The notes beneath the pieces were generated by a model. The model was not told where the DNA came from and searched no databases. It saw only the letters and a program-made list of their open reading frames with translations. 64,000 nt of DNA, taken from contig CM020620.1 of NCBI GenBank assembly GCA_009829735.1, positions 1,116,001-1,180,000 on the forward strand, read 5' to 3'. This DNA comes from Pyropia yezoensis. Taxonomy: Eukaryota; Rhodophyta; Bangiophyceae; Bangiales; Bangiaceae. Position 1 is the stretch's first letter, and each line of letters opens with the position of its first letter. Positions 21,954-33,498 of the stretch are shown here, in pieces. Both the position numbers and the translations under genes were made by a program.

Positions 21954-22697
21954 ATGCCTCTGCCCTCCTCCCCGTTGTCCTCCGCCATCGGGATGCAGCG
22001 CGCAACACACAGCGGACGAACCCCCACGTCCGTTTGGCGATGCGCACCCAACGCCGGCGCCCTGTCACCGGCAGCCGCTGCGGCGCCGGCAGCGTGCGCC
22101 GTCGCGCCCGCCGGCAGGGATTATAGCGGCGGTAGAGGCGGCGGCGGCGGTGGAAGCGGCGTCAGCAGCGTCAGTGGCGGCGGTGGCGGCCGCGGCGCCG
22201 GTGACGGCAGCGGCAGCGGCAGCGGCGGCAGCAGCGGTGGTGGTGGCGGTGACCGCGAACGCGGGGGCGGTGACGGTAGCGGGCCTCCAGCGTGGGGCGC
22301 CAGGTCGCCCACGGCGAGCAGCGGCGACGTTGAGGGTGCTGCCCCGACTGTTTCCGCCCTACCTCCCGCCACCAGACCTTTTTATTCTCCTGGAATGGGA
22401 ACGGTGGTGGTCGCGGCAGCGGTGGCGGCAGCAGCGCTAGTGGTGGCGGCGGCGGAGGCAGCGGTGGTGGCGGCCGTGGCGGCGGTGGTGGATGTGGCAG
22501 CGGCGGCGCTCTTGGATGGTCACCTTCGGCGCCCGCCCCCCCCTCCCCCGCCTCTCCACCACCCTCTCCGTGCGGGCGCACAACGAGCGGCTCGCCCTCC
22601 TTCCGCCGCTCCCTCGCCGCCCTCCTCACCCCCGACGGGTGGGTGCTGTCCTTCTCGGCGGGCCGTGCGCGCCGCCTGCGCGGGCAGGCGTGGTTAA
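21954..22697 (+). CDS. Possible Gly/Ala-rich ORF, uncertain
   Basis: The frame starts with an ATG at 21954 just after the CGTGAT cluster and runs ~247 codons, mainly Gly/Ser then Ala/Val. A different frame over 22480-22790 reads more like protein (SFRRSLAALLTPDGWVLSFS, QAWLNFEGRR, VVLLSTKDFD). A third ends WYLQDAIRTYEMNREV before a stop at ~22812. A spliced gene with these pieces is possible, but I could not place convincing introns. No family was recognised. Confidence 0.25.
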   Translation: MPLPSSPLSSAIGMQRATHSGRTPTSVWRCAPNAGALSPAAAAAPAACAVAPAGRDYSGGRGGGGGGSGVSSVSGGGGGRGAGDGSGSGSGGSSGGGGGDRERGGGDGSGPPAWGARSPTASSGDVEGAAPTVSALPPATRPFYSPGMGTVVVAAAVAAAALVVAAAEAAVVAAVAAVVDVAAAALLDGHLRRPPPPPPPLHHPLRAGAQRAARPPSAAPSPPSSPPTGGCCPSRRAVRAACAGRRG

Positions 22698-22874
22698 ACT
22701 TTGAGGGCAGGCGGACGACGGCGCCGGTTGTGCTGCTGAGCACGAAAGACTTCGACTCCTGTGGTACCTGCAGGACGCGATCCGCACGTACGAAATGAAC
22801 CGGGAGGTGTGATCCAATATGGGATGCAGTGCACTAAGAGTCAGCTTATATCGGCTACTCTGTGCGCTGAAAAG

Positions 22875-22955
22875 GGCGTGACTACGCCGTGATCGGGCGT
22901 GATCGGGCGTGATCGCACGTCATGTGCGGGTTTCGGGTACGTGATACCCAAGCCT
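22875..22955. repeat. CGTGATCGGG short tandem repeat
   Basis: Near-tandem copies of CGTGATCGGG (GTGATCGGGC twice, then GTGATCGCAC) with flanking GCGTGACTACGCCGTGAT and TACGTGATACC. The words match those in the cluster at 21638-21910, so the two patches may share an origin or a binding protein. Confidence 0.45.
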
Positions 22956-25860
22956 ATCGAGAAGTGACGGTCCTGTACAAAGCACCCCAGCGTCTCAAGC
23001 TCAGCCTCCTTCGCCAGCAGCCCCGTCGCAGAGGCCGCGCTTCCTCCCTTCAACGTCCATCAGGGACTCCCCCCTCCTCCACTACATAGCTAGAGACTCC
23101 CCCTTCCATCTGCATGGGGGGGGGCGAACGGGCCTCGGCGGGGTGACGGCCGGAAGGGTTCCGCCTTCAAGGAAGTTCCCGGTCGCGTACTTGGGCCGCT
23201 ATCCTCGGCGGGGGTAGCCGAGCCGCCGCTGCTTTGGCCTGGCTTATTGCCGGGGGTGCTTTACGGCGGCGTCGCGGGGAAGGGGTGGAGCGCACCCATC
23301 CGCCTCTGCCCCACTCTCCACGCAGGTGGTGGCTGCGGGCGGCGGTGGCGACCACGCGGGGGCGCCTGGTCGCGGGCTGTCGCTCTCGTCGCCCCTTACG
23401 CTGTCGTGCGCCGCCCCGTGGCTCCGTCGCAGGTGTGAGGATAACGCTGCTGGTGGGACAGCCTTCCCCCACCTCGGGCGCCGGCGGGGGGGGGTGGGCG
23501 CCTCAGTCGCCACGCCGTCGCCCCATGGGGTGAGGTCGGGTGGCGGCACCGCCGCCCCGACCGCGATGCCGTCCCAACCCAGGCAGGGGCGGCAGCAGCG
23601 GCAGCGGTGACCGACAAGCGGCCAACGGGCTCCCTACTATTTACTACCGCCTTCAGCCCTCCGGGGCGGCGACGGGGGGGCGCCGGCTTTCCCCAAGCGG
23701 CGGCCGCGTCCCCGCCGCCACCCCACCCACGCGGCGGGCGCTCGCCGCCTGTCGCCGCGGTGAGGGGGGGGGGGCTGGCCGGGAGGCAATGGGGGGGGGG
23801 GGGATACCCGCCTCACAGCCACCACCCGGGCGCTTCCCCGCGCGGAGGCGGTCGCGGCGCACTGGGGCAGGTGTGGAGGGGGGGGGCGTCGTCCTATTGG
23901 GGTCGTGTGACGGTGGCCACGGCGGGCCGGGGGGACGGACCCGGCTGCCGCCGCCGACGCTGCCAGTGTCGCCGCACCGGCCTGTATTGGGTTTTCATTG
24001 TCCACCCTCGGCAATCGCTGCCTAGGGCAGGCGACCCGGCCGCGACGGGCCTTCCAGGAGGGCCGGGTCCGGGGGGGTGGGCGCTTTCCGTCCACCGCTG
24101 CCGCCGCTGCCGTCGTGGCTGCAGTTGCCCGCTGTGGTGGTGGTGGTGGCGTGGGGGAAGGCAGGGTCCCGTGCCGTGCGGGAGCGTGCGGGGGGGGGCC
24201 CCCACAGAAAGCGCGCGGCTGTGGCGTGCCGCCGGGGGAGGGTCGGAGGACCGTGCCAACTTTCCACATCGCTGCCGCTTCCTGCGGCGCTGGCGGCGCT
24301 CGCGGCACGGCGGCGAAGGCGGCCACGTAGTGGTCGGTGGCGGCAGCAGCCGACACGTCGGCAGCCACGGCACTCGCTCGGAGAGGAGGGAGAGTGGCCG
24401 GAGGGGCGGTGCCGCCGCCGTCGCGGCGCCGCCACTTCCTTTCTTACCCCCGCACCCCCTCCCCCCCCCCCTCCCTCCTCTCTCTCACCCCGCTGTCATC
24501 CCAGGCCGTCATCCCAGGCCCCGGTGGCGGCCGTGGCGGCTGCCGGTGCGGGAGTGCTCCCGCGGCCACGGCGGGCTTCCCTCCCCCTCCACTGGCCCCA
24601 CCCGACGGGTGCCTTCTTTCCGACATGCCCTGCGAGTCGGCACCGGCGGCGGGGGATGCGGCGGTCGCGCTCTCCGCCAGTTGCTGGGCGGTGTGGTAGG
24701 GGTCTGGGGAAGGGGGGGGCGGTGGAGAAGGCGGGGGCAGGGGTGGGCGAGGGAGGAGCTAGCCAGTCGCCTGAGGGGAGCGCAGCGGCGGCACCATCCT
24801 GGGGGGGGGGGGGCGCGTCAGAAGGGCTCTGGGCTTGGAAGGGGGTGTGCCGCTGCAGCCGCTGCCTCCGCGCGCCGGCCGCACTTGGTGCGGGGATGAA
24901 GGGGATGATCGGACTTCACCGACAGCGGCTGCCGCGTCGCAGCGTCGGGGGGGGCGAGGGAGCGGGGGGGACGTGCCGCTGCAGCCGCTGCCCGTGTGCT
25001 ACAGCTCCGCTCGGAGGGGGGGGCTGTGCCGCGGCTGCGCCAGTAGCGGCTGTCGTGTTGTGGGGCTGGGGGGGGGCGGTGGGACAGAGGCCGCCGCCGC
25101 TGCCGTTGCGGTGGCGGCCGCGCTCGGCCTGCTCCTGTCGCTGGCAGACGTCCTTATCGGAGCCGGCGTTGCGGTACCCCTCGCCGCAGCAGCAGCCGTA
25201 GCAAAGTCGGCAGCAGCAGCGGTGGCGTCGGCGGCAGCTGTTGCCACGGTGGCAGTGACGGGGCCAGGGATGCTGGTGGCACCGGTGGCCGCGGCGGCGA
25301 CCGCGGCGGCGTTGGCGGCGGCGCTGACGGGGATGGCGGCGACGTGGCCGCCGCGCTGCACCTCCTCCGCCCGGCCGCGGCGGGACTGACCGCCGCGGCC
25401 GGGGCGGTGGGCACCCCCCCGGGGTAGTCACCGCTGGCCGCCGCCCCCAGCGACTTCCTTACCGCCATCCTGCCCGTCCTGGCCTGCCGCGCGCTGCTAA
25501 AGTCTGCCACCACCGCCGCCGACGCGGCGCAGCGGCGGCGGTGATGATGCCGCCGCGCCTGCCGCCGACACAGGCCTGACTGCGTGTGTACCCGCGGCGG
25601 CCGCATCTGCGGTGGCTGCCACCGCGGCGGTCGGCGGTTGCCGAGTTGGTCAGATGGCCAGCGGCGCTGGCAGGTGGCGCATGCAGACATGCGGCCGGCG
25701 GCCACCCACAGCGACGTCATCGTCTTCGGGCCGTTGCCGCCCGCGCCAGTTGCAGCCGGCCGTAGCAGCGGCGGTGGCGAGGGTGGCGGACCGTCCGGTG
25801 GTCGCAGTGGCAGTGTCGGCGGTGATGCACCCGGCGGCGGCGGCGGCGGCGGCGGCAACT

Positions 25861-25894
<34 letters not shown>

Positions 25895-26764
25895 CCAAAG
25901 CGGCGGCGGCCATGCCTGACGGCGGGGGGGGGCAGCGCTGGCGGCGGCGGCGGCTCGTGCTGCCTGCGCCGCTGTGCGGCGTGACACCAGGGGCGGCAGC
26001 GTCGCGCCCGCGGTAGACGGCGCCCCGCCAGTCGTTGTGAGCGGCGGCACGCCGTGGGGTTGGGGCGAGTGGTGCGCGGGTGGGGGGCGGGGCGTGGGGG
26101 AGGGGGGTCGGGCTCCCACCCAGAGTCTTTCCGCAGGGTCGCCGCGCCAGGCGCGTGGGCCCACGCGATTGGAGCCGGAGGCCAATCTGACCCGCCAGCG
26201 GGGGGTGAGCGGGTGCACCACGGGGGGGTGGTGGCGAGTGTGCGGCGGCGCCAGCGACCACCGTCAGGAATACCTCTCCCTCCTTCCCTCTTCACGCCTT
26301 CTTCGCGCTGCCACCCGGCCAGCGTCCTTGCGGCGCTTCCCCACTGGGCGGCGGCGCACGTGGCACCTGCCGGCGCGCCGTACCGGGGGACCCCCCGTCG
26401 GCGGGTCCCACTCGCACCCTCCGCAGCTTTGCCCGAGGTGAGGACCGCTGCGCCCATAGGCGTGCGGCGGTGCGCGCCCCCCCTCCCCCCGCAGCCTCGG
26501 GGGTGACGGCGAAGAACAACAGAACAACGACGGCACGGACATGGTATGTACTGTACACCTACCCACCCGCACCGCCAGCCTGGCCACGGCAGCCGCCGGC
26601 CGAAGTGGAACTCTGTGTATGTATGTACAGTACATACACATTCGAAAGCTGCAGCCTGCACCCGCCACAACGCCCATCTCTCCTCCCCTCCCATTCTCCC
26701 CCCACCCCCCTACCAAGATTGCTCACGGCAGCCGAACAAAAACAGTCGCCAAACCCAGCATGCA
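22956..26764. other. Low-complexity region without confident genes
   Basis: About 3.8 kb with GGC/GCC and GCA-type triplet runs (e.g. 25840-25905), long G tracts, and dense overlapping open frames on both strands that mirror each other. Some pieces could be exon fragments, for example the plus-strand SDFLTAILPVLACRALLKSA near 25450-25510, but I cannot link them to a domain or to splice sites. A duplicated TGTATGTACAGTACATACA palindrome-like patch lies near 26615-26640. Confidence 0.35.
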
Positions 26765-27831
26765 TCATACAGAGAGACGAGGGGTGTATCCCACCCAGAC
26801 CCTTTCCACACACGGCCCGTAACCCCCACCGCCGCACCCCCCCCCCCCAACCGACCTCATCAGAGCTGGCGCCCCCCCCCCCCCCGCCTCGGTCTGTAGT
26901 CCCGACCTGACGCCGAGCCCCACGCTCGCGTCGAGCACCGCGCCATGGAACAGCCATCCCTCCGGCGCGGTCGCCTCCCACACCGCCGCGTCCGCAACGT
27001 CACGCGGCTGGATGAGGCGGCCCCCCACAAGTGCTGCGCGGGCGGCGGCGCCCATGGGGCCGAGGGTGGACGCCGCAAACATGGCCGCCTCGGTCACACC
27101 GGGCGCCACGCACCCCACGTCCACGCCCGTGTGCGCGCGCGCGGCAGCGAGGTGCTTGGATAGGACCGTCAGTGCCGCATTGGACATGAGGTCCGCGGGG
27201 GTACATTCCGGAAACACCGCCGCGGACGAGCCGCCAACTGAGCGGATAAAGACCACCACTGACCGCCCAGGGTGAGCTGCAGCGGAGCCGTCGGCCGCCA
27301 CAGCGGGGAGTGCAGTGGGGGGGAGGGTGGAAGGGAATGGAGCGGGGCCCCGGCCAGGCGACGTCCGGGGGCCCGCCACACAACCCGGGTCACCAGCGGA
27401 CGCCGTCGCCACTTCCATCGGCGGCAGCGGCGGCCCGGCGCCTGCTTGCAGCAGCGGTGGCAGCGCCTTGGATGTCAATAGGGGCCCCAGTGTGTTGACC
27501 CGCATCAGCGCCGAGTCGCGGTGCACCTGCGCGGCCACCGCCGCCAGGTGTGCCGCCCCCACAACGTTGTCACCGCTGCAGCCAGTCTCCATCTTTCCCC
27601 ATCAAAGCTGTTGTCGCCGTGCCCCTGCTGCCCGTGGACCGCCAAGTCCCACAGGCCGCCCGACACCCAGCGGCTGAGGGTGGCGACCGTCGGATTGACG
27701 AGCGCCGTGACGGCGACGCGGCCGGCCACAAGCGCGGCCAACCCCTCCATCGACCCCGCGGGGGTGTGGGGATCCAAGCGCGCCACCACGACCAGCACCC
27801 GCCGTCCGCCGCCAGTTCCGTCGGCTGACAC
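26765..27831 (-). CDS. Short-chain dehydrogenase/reductase-like gene, partial model
   Basis: NAD(P)-dependent oxidoreductase fold; substrate unknown. Two minus-strand frames together show an SDR order. Upstream (27831 to ~27600) are RRVLVVVARLD, RVAVTALVNPTVATLSRWV and LWDLAVHG, resembling strands 2-4. Downstream (27592 to 26765) are ALMRVNTLGPLLTSKALPPLL (SDR helix 4 Asn), VVVFIRSVGGSSAA (strand with catalytic Ser region), ALTVLSKHLAAARA, and VDVGCVAPGVTEAAMF (the PG motif after strand 6). The first glycine motif (TGxxxGxG) is not seen and may lie in an unplaced 5' exon. The usual YxxxK pair is weak: the Tyr is absent and the Lys is in LSKHLA. The two parts are offset by one base near 27592-27600, either a frameshift, a sequencing error or an intron. 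It could be a decaying gene. Confidence 0.5.
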
Positions 27832-28586
27832 AGCAGCCGGCGGTCGACGCTTCTCCGGAGGAGGGGAGGGAAAGCACCGGGGGCCCCCCTCGCAGCGTCG
27901 GCGGCACCGGTGGGCGCCACGCCGCTGCCACCGCCACCGCCGCCTCCGTAGCCCACTGCGGCGGGCGCCGCGGGGATGGCGCGCTCATGCACACCTCCCC
28001 CCTCCCCCCGCCCCCCCCCTCAGGCCTTCTGGGTGCAGGCGCCCCTCCCCCCCCCCTCCGCGCTCCGCGCGCGCCCCCGGCTCCTCTGCTCCTGTTCCCC
28101 CGTGCACCGTCCACACCGTAACGCCACGGGTGGGGACAGCACCGCCCGAGGTGGCGTCACGTGCCGCCGGCCCTCCGAGTCCGCCAGTCGGCAAAAGCGG
28201 GCGGTCCACCCTAGTGAGGCGCCGGCCGTCCCGAGAGCCGTCTTGTGAAGTTCGCCGCGATGGGGCTGGAACGATTGGAAAAAGTCCCTTCCTAGCCTCC
28301 CCACCCCCCGCCCCTGCTGCTGCAGCTGCCGCGGTCGCACCGCGCCCGTCACGGCTGCGACGCGCGCAGACCTTCCGCCAGCAACTGCTGCCACACGAGT
28401 CTCGTCGTAGACCTCTCTCCCCATCGCGAGTCGCGCCGCTACCCCCTTTCGCCCCCCTCCCCTCCCCCCTCCCTGGCCCGAGCGCCAACCGCCTCCGCAA
28501 CGAAGAAGGCCGCGGGCACAAAGCACAGCCTGTGGACAACGTCACAGGAAGTGTCACTAAGACTACTGGCCGGACAAGCCTGCACA
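27832..28586. other. Intergenic region left of foldback element
   Basis: About 750 bases, GC-rich, with frames on both strands and no recognisable domain. It may contain 5' exons of the SDR-like gene on the minus strand. Confidence 0.3.
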
Positions 28587-29340
28587 GAGGCACTTCCATG
28601 AAATCACATCCTGTCGCGCAAAGTCACAAATTCTTCTTGCAGCCTGGCCCCTCTCTTCGAGTCTTTGGCACCCCACTACCAACAGATCGGTGTATCCCCA
28701 CGTGACAGGCGACACACCATCGTCTTCACCAGAGTGTGCGCTTTACGTCCATGCGTGGTTTCTAGGAAAAATATTGAAAACTGGCCACGTGGTGGTCTTG
28801 AGAGTGCATCATCCAATATACCTGCTTGCTCGTCGCTTGCTCTATGTACCCTCCACCACCAGGCACATACGGACGGAGCTACGCCCCAAGGTACATCCCA
28901 CATACCACCCTACGTCTACTGATGCATAAAACGCGATGAGTTTCTATGGTGTGCAGCCCAAGAGAGCGGTCTTTTTCACAAACTTGGTGCCTAATACAGC
29001 TATTTCTGCCCCTCCCCCCCCCACAGACTGGAGAAGGACAGCCGCCAGGCACTGGCATAGCCCATACGATAGCTGTGTGTCCCTGTGAGCCTTAGGGAGC
29101 ACGAAAGTCCCACTGCCGACATCTCAACATGGACCCAGGGCCGGGTTTTTGCTCAACGACGGACCCTTGTCCTAAAGCCTGTCGCTACAAAAACATAGTG
29201 CACCCACAAAGGGATGAGAGGCCCTCTCTGTTCCATGGTCTTCAGCAAGGACCCTGTACGGATCCTGGCCAAAAGACGGGCGCTCAAAGCGTGTCTGGAC
29301 CATCATGTGGGGAGCTCTGTGCCAGAAGCTATCTGAGCTC
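28587..29340 (+). repeat. Left inverted arm of foldback element
   Basis: Pairs base by base with 29667-30421 on the other strand; paired coordinates sum to 59008 in the outer part and 59007 in the inner part, showing one indel. The inner end is at GAGCTC. Confidence 0.8.
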
Positions 29341-29666
29341 GCTTTTCACGCGGGTCCAGCTCGTTTGCGTCTCTGTGACGAGTCGATGATGCCGTTTTTT
29401 CTTCTTCATAGAATGGTCAGAGGTCTTTGGGTCTCTTCAAGCTGTTTCTGTGCCGACAGAAGGAAGGATCATCCTGTCACTGCGTGATGTGGATGAATCG
29501 TCCAGCAGCTTGAACGAAGTACATGACACACCTCACTAACCAGCTCTATGAACGTACGACAAACGCTGAACTGATATGCGTCAACCCACTGTTGCCAGCG
29601 AGTTTCTTTCCGGGACAGCCATGACCAAGACAAGCACGACTTGATGTCAAATATGCGAAGCATATA

Positions 29667-30421
29667 GAGCTCAGATAGCTTCTGGCACAGAGCTCCCCAC
29701 ACGATGGTCCAGACACGCTTTGAGCGCCCGTCTTTTGGCCAGGATCCGTACAGGGTCCTTGCTGAAGACCATGGAACAGAGAGGGCCTCTCATCCCTTTG
29801 TGGGTGCACTATGTTTTTGTAGCGACAGGCTTTAGGACAAGGGTCCGTCGTTGAGCAAAAACCCGGCCCTGGGTCCATGTTGAGATGTCGGCAGTGGGAC
29901 TTTCGTGCTCCCTAAGGCTCACAGGGACACACAGCTATCGTATGGGCTATGCCAGTGCCTGGCGGCTGTCCTTCTCCAGTCTGTGGGGGGGGGGAGGGGC
30001 AGAAATAGCTGTATTTGGCACCAAGTTTGTGAAAAAGACCGCTCTCTTGGGCTGCACACCATAGAAACTCATCGCGTTTTATGCATCAGTAGACGTAGGG
30101 TGGTATGTGGGATGTACCTTGGGGCGTAGCTCCGTCCGTAGGTGCCTGGTGGTGGAGGGTACATAGAGCAAGCGACGAGCAAGCAGGTATATTGGATGAT
30201 GCACTCTCAAGACCACCACGTGGCCAGTTTTCAATATTTTTCCTAGAAACCACGCATGGACGTAAAGCGCACACTCTGGTGAAGACGATGGTGTGTCGCC
30301 TGTCACGTGGGGATACACCGATCTGTTGGTAGTGGGGTGCCAAAGACTCGAAGAGAGGGGCCAGGCTGCAAGAAGAATTTGTGACTTTGCGTGACAGGAT
30401 GTGACTTCATGGAAGCTCCTC
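29667..30421 (-). repeat. Right inverted arm of foldback element
   Basis: Reverse complement of 28587-29340. A long minus-strand frame (29469-29702) reads from this arm into the spacer (SRKETRWQQWVDAYQFSVCR) and may be a trace of a coding core. Confidence 0.8.
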
Positions 30422-30752
30422 ACATCCTAAATCCCTTAAACTATCGGACTTTCGTCTGAGGGTAGACTACCGGACACAAGCCGGGACTCCCCGGTGCATG
30501 CCCCGCAGCTTTTCGGTGAGCCCCCGCGTCTTGGAAACGGCTATATGTAGGCTGGCATGTGCCGCGATCTTGCGAGTCTCTGCAGACTTTGCTGCATGTC
30601 CCTGTTGTAGGCAGCCAATGAGCAGTCGAGCCGCTCACAGTCGCGGGAGCACTGCTGGCTATTAAGCGACTGATTACGCATTAGGCGATTGGGCGCAGAC
30701 GGCGGGTGAGCCTCAACACTTGGTGGATACCACTTTAGTGCCGAAACTGCTA
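30422..30752. other. Short unique segment between foldback element and MITE
   Basis: About 330 bases with no domain in any frame. It could be older host sequence into which both elements were inserted. Confidence 0.3.
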
Positions 30753-30871
30753 TTGTGCGTCCCGTAAAAAGTGGACGTGCACAGGTCGTGCAGTGTGGGT
30801 TTGATTGGTCCAGTGGCCGATATGTGACATGATCACGACACGTGCACGTCTACTTTTTGCGGGACGCACTA
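30753..30871. mobile_element. MITE copy 2 (119 bp, TA target site)
   Basis: Same element as at 21747-21865: same length, same orientation relative to the interior word GTGGGTTTGATTGGTCCAGT, and TA at 30751-30752 and 30872-30873. Only a handful of differences are visible, so the family moved fairly recently. Confidence 0.8.
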
Positions 30872-32701
30872 TATGGCCACTGGCTCTGTCGGCTTTGCCG
30901 CCACGCCGAAGGTCACAGCCGACCCATCGCCGCCTTCGGCGCCGTCCTGGGCGGCAAGAAGGTCAGCACCGAGAGTGCGAGGAGCGAGCGGGTGTAAAGC
31001 GCCCTGGGCGACGGCGTGACGGGCGCGCCCCAGGGCGTGGAGGCAGTGAGGGTAAGGCCGAGTCCAGCAAATAACAATAGATGAATTGAAAAGTCGAGCT
31101 CGAATAGATTAATCTGTATATTAACATATCTGGGATGTAAAAAGCTTTTTTTCCATCCATGGGGCACAGGCTTGCGCGTGTGATGAGGGCACGTCCGGCA
31201 AACACGCGCCGACGGCGCAGATGCAGCCTTAGAGAGAAGCGCCACCATGAGGGCACCATTCTGCTGCTTGTTACGGACCAGCTGATCTCAGCTCGTACAC
31301 TTGCCACCAACACCTGGCTCCATGCGATGTGGTGTCCGACGCCCGTGGACTGCCACCGCGACCAAGGGCAAGCCACCAACGTGGGCTATCGGCAGATTCA
31401 CCACCATTGCTAATCCTATGTTTCGATACGGAAGTCGGACGCGTCCTTCGTCCAATTTCTGGTAGTGTAGCAGCCAATCAGAGCGCGCTCTCGTTGGCCT
31501 GGGATAGCTCAAGAGCTATCGCTCGACCAAAAGGCACTGCTTCGGCTCGGCGATAGCTGAGAACCATCGGGGGTCAATTTCGTACAGGTCTCTGATTGGA
31601 TTGTCTCTGATTGCATAGACCTGGCATTTTTCCATGTAACGTTACATACCAAATAGTTTTGGCGTTCTCTTCATAGCCCACGTAGGCGGCTGTGCCCTAA
31701 ATACATAGATGGGCCATTGGTACTATGTACATACCCTTTCCTGTGTTGGTTCTTTGTTTGTTCTTTGTTTGATCTTATGCGCAGCCCAAACAAGCAAACA
31801 TCGCTCTCATGGCACCCGTGGTGCTTCACAGGTTATCGCCGAGATCGCCCGGAGAGAAGTTTCCTGTTCTCTGTGGATGCGGCGGCAGTCTGCCCTCCGC
31901 CACCGCCTGGTGGCAGAGCGTTCGACAGGCCGCTGCTGTCAGCCGTCCCAGATGAATATGGACTGTGAGAGGAGCCGCTTCGACGTGCGCAACGCGCTAC
32001 CGCAGTGCGTCCCCACACTCTCGTCAGCCGGCTAGGATGGTCAAGCAAGAGTCTCTACCGAGCATGCCTGGCCTATCCCTCCGCCAGTCACTATGCTCAT
32101 AGACGGTGCTGCTGGTACCGGCCCCGTCCTCAGTCCCTCGCGCGCTCACACATGCCCCCCTCCCTCGGCCTCCCTGCGTGCAGGGCTGACCCACACTGTA
32201 GCCTGCGCTCGCCCGTCCTCGCGCCCACCCGGTGCCCCCGTCCGCACGCCCACCCGGTGCCCCCGGTCGCCCGTCCTTTCTCGCGCTCGGAGCCGAAGCG
32301 GCCGTCCTCGCGCCCGCTACCGAAGCGGCCGTCCTCGCGCCCGCTACCGATGCGGGCATCTTCGTCGTGTATACCCGGTGCGCCGCTCCATTGCCGCAGC
32401 GTCTGTTGGCGTCAGCACTGCCAAAGGCGGTCGGTCAAGGTGGGCGATGCGGTCATGCCGTTTGTTGTGGTGGGGAAAAAATACGCACATCGCGTGCGGC
32501 GGGGAAGGGGGATTGGGAAGTGAGGGACTCAGTTCTCTTGGAGAGTGCGGCACTCGGCGTCTTCGCTTGAAGCAGCGGCGACAGAAAAAGAAAACATAGG
32601 GGGACCAAACCTTTCGTCACCCCTCCCCCCCCCCCCACCCTCCCCAACGCCGCCCTGTTTTCAGTCCCTTGCCCCCCTCCCCCCCAGCCGCGCTCGCTAC
32701 C
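30872..32701. other. Intergenic region with an AT-richer island
   Basis: 31060-31760 is noticeably AT-richer than the rest and contains an 8-bp-arm hairpin (GATAGCTC AA GAGCTATC, ~31503-31520). A 27-bp tandem repeat (CCGAAGCGGCCGTCCTCGCG...) occupies ~32293-32352. A short plus frame at 31709-32035 starts with a hydrophobic stretch (VGSLFVLCLILCAAQ) like a signal peptide, but nothing supports it further. Confidence 0.35.
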
Positions 32702-33498
32702 CTATCGACGCGCCAAAAAGGCCGACGTCGACCGCGCCTCGTGCTTTGCCAACGCCGCAGCGGCGGCGGCCCGCGCCGCCACGGCACGCCGCGCAGCGCC
32801 GGCCGCGGTCGCCGCCTCTCCGCGCGCCACCACCTCGGGCGGCACGGGGCGGGCGGGCGTCGCTGCGGCCGCTGCCGCACGTGACGCGGCGGCCGCGGTG
32901 TCGGCGCGCCAGCGGGCGACGCGGCCGCCCACCTTGTCTGCGGGGAGGGGGGAGGGAGGGGGGCGGGGGAGGTGGGGTTTCAAAACGGTAGAGGCTGTTA
33001 GGCGCGGTACCGGCGGGGGGGGGGGGGGGTGCGTCAGAAGGGGATGCTAGCCGAAGGGGGGGTGACAGCCAGGAGTGGTGGGAGACGCCGCCGCCGCCGC
33101 CCGGCCCCTCTCTTCACGCCACCACCGACCTCGCCGGACGAAAAGCACACGGCAGCACATAAAAAGGGCCATGTCATCGCGCTTGCCGTCGCACCGCGGG
33201 CGTGCCCCCGACCTCCGTCCGCGTGCTCCTCCCTTGGCGAAAAGACACCTCCCCACTCGACAAAAAACGTACAGACAATCACCGAGAGCACGACCGCGTG
33301 CCACCCATACCGCGCAACGGGTTGCCACGCGCGGGCAACGGCCCAGTTCAGCCACGTCCACGCGACTGCCACCACGTGGGCGGCGAGCACCAGGGGCGTC
33401 AGCAGCCAGCCGAGAAACGCATCGACCGCACCGACAGTCGACCAGATGACGGTGAGCACAAGCTCCTCCAATGCCGCCAGCGACTGGCCCAGCCCCAT
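32702..33498 (-). CDS. Small two-helix membrane protein (2 exons), unknown function
   Basis: I do not recognise it, but the gene model is clean. Exon 1 is 33273-33498 (ATG 33498) and exon 2 is 32702-32937, with a 335-bp GT-AG intron (donor GTACGT, acceptor CCCCGCAG) in phase 1, giving 153 aa. Exon 1 starts MGLGQSLAALEELVLTVIW and carries two or three hydrophobic helices: VIWSTVGAVDAFLGWLL, TPLVLAAHVVAVAWTWL and GWHAVVLSVIV. Exon 2 encodes a long Ala/Arg-rich, probably helical cytosolic or stromal tail that ends KHEARSTSAFLARR. The hydrophobic face and the Ala-rich amphipathic tail suggest a small organelle or ER membrane protein. The alternative is a longer unspliced frame, which loses the domain-like end. 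Confidence 0.55.

Larger units (their letters stand above)
28587..30421. mobile_element. Foldback element with ~754-bp inverted arms
   Basis: Left arm 28587-29340 and right arm 29667-30421 are inverted copies, nearly identical by eye. One length difference lies near the C tract at 29010-29022 / 29985-29998. The spacer is 326 bp (29341-29666). ACA lies outside both ends and may be a 3-bp target duplication. The arms are clearly less GC-rich than the neighbouring genes. Small open frames occur in both arms (e.g. MDPGPGFCSTTDPCPKACR at 29129 on plus and 29878 on minus), but nothing resembles a transposase. The best reading is a non-autonomous DNA transposon with very long terminal inverted repeats; a segmental inversion-duplication or an assembly artefact is the alternative. 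Confidence 0.65.

Noticed and set aside
24835-25389. Ala-rich plus-strand frame with membrane-like stretches
   Set aside because: Overlapping minus frames of equal length and the same low complexity make coding status undecidable.
28665-30343. Twin ORFs (85 and 86 codons) as a duplicated gene pair
   Set aside because: They are identical because they lie in the inverted arms; composition and length give no sign of a real gene.
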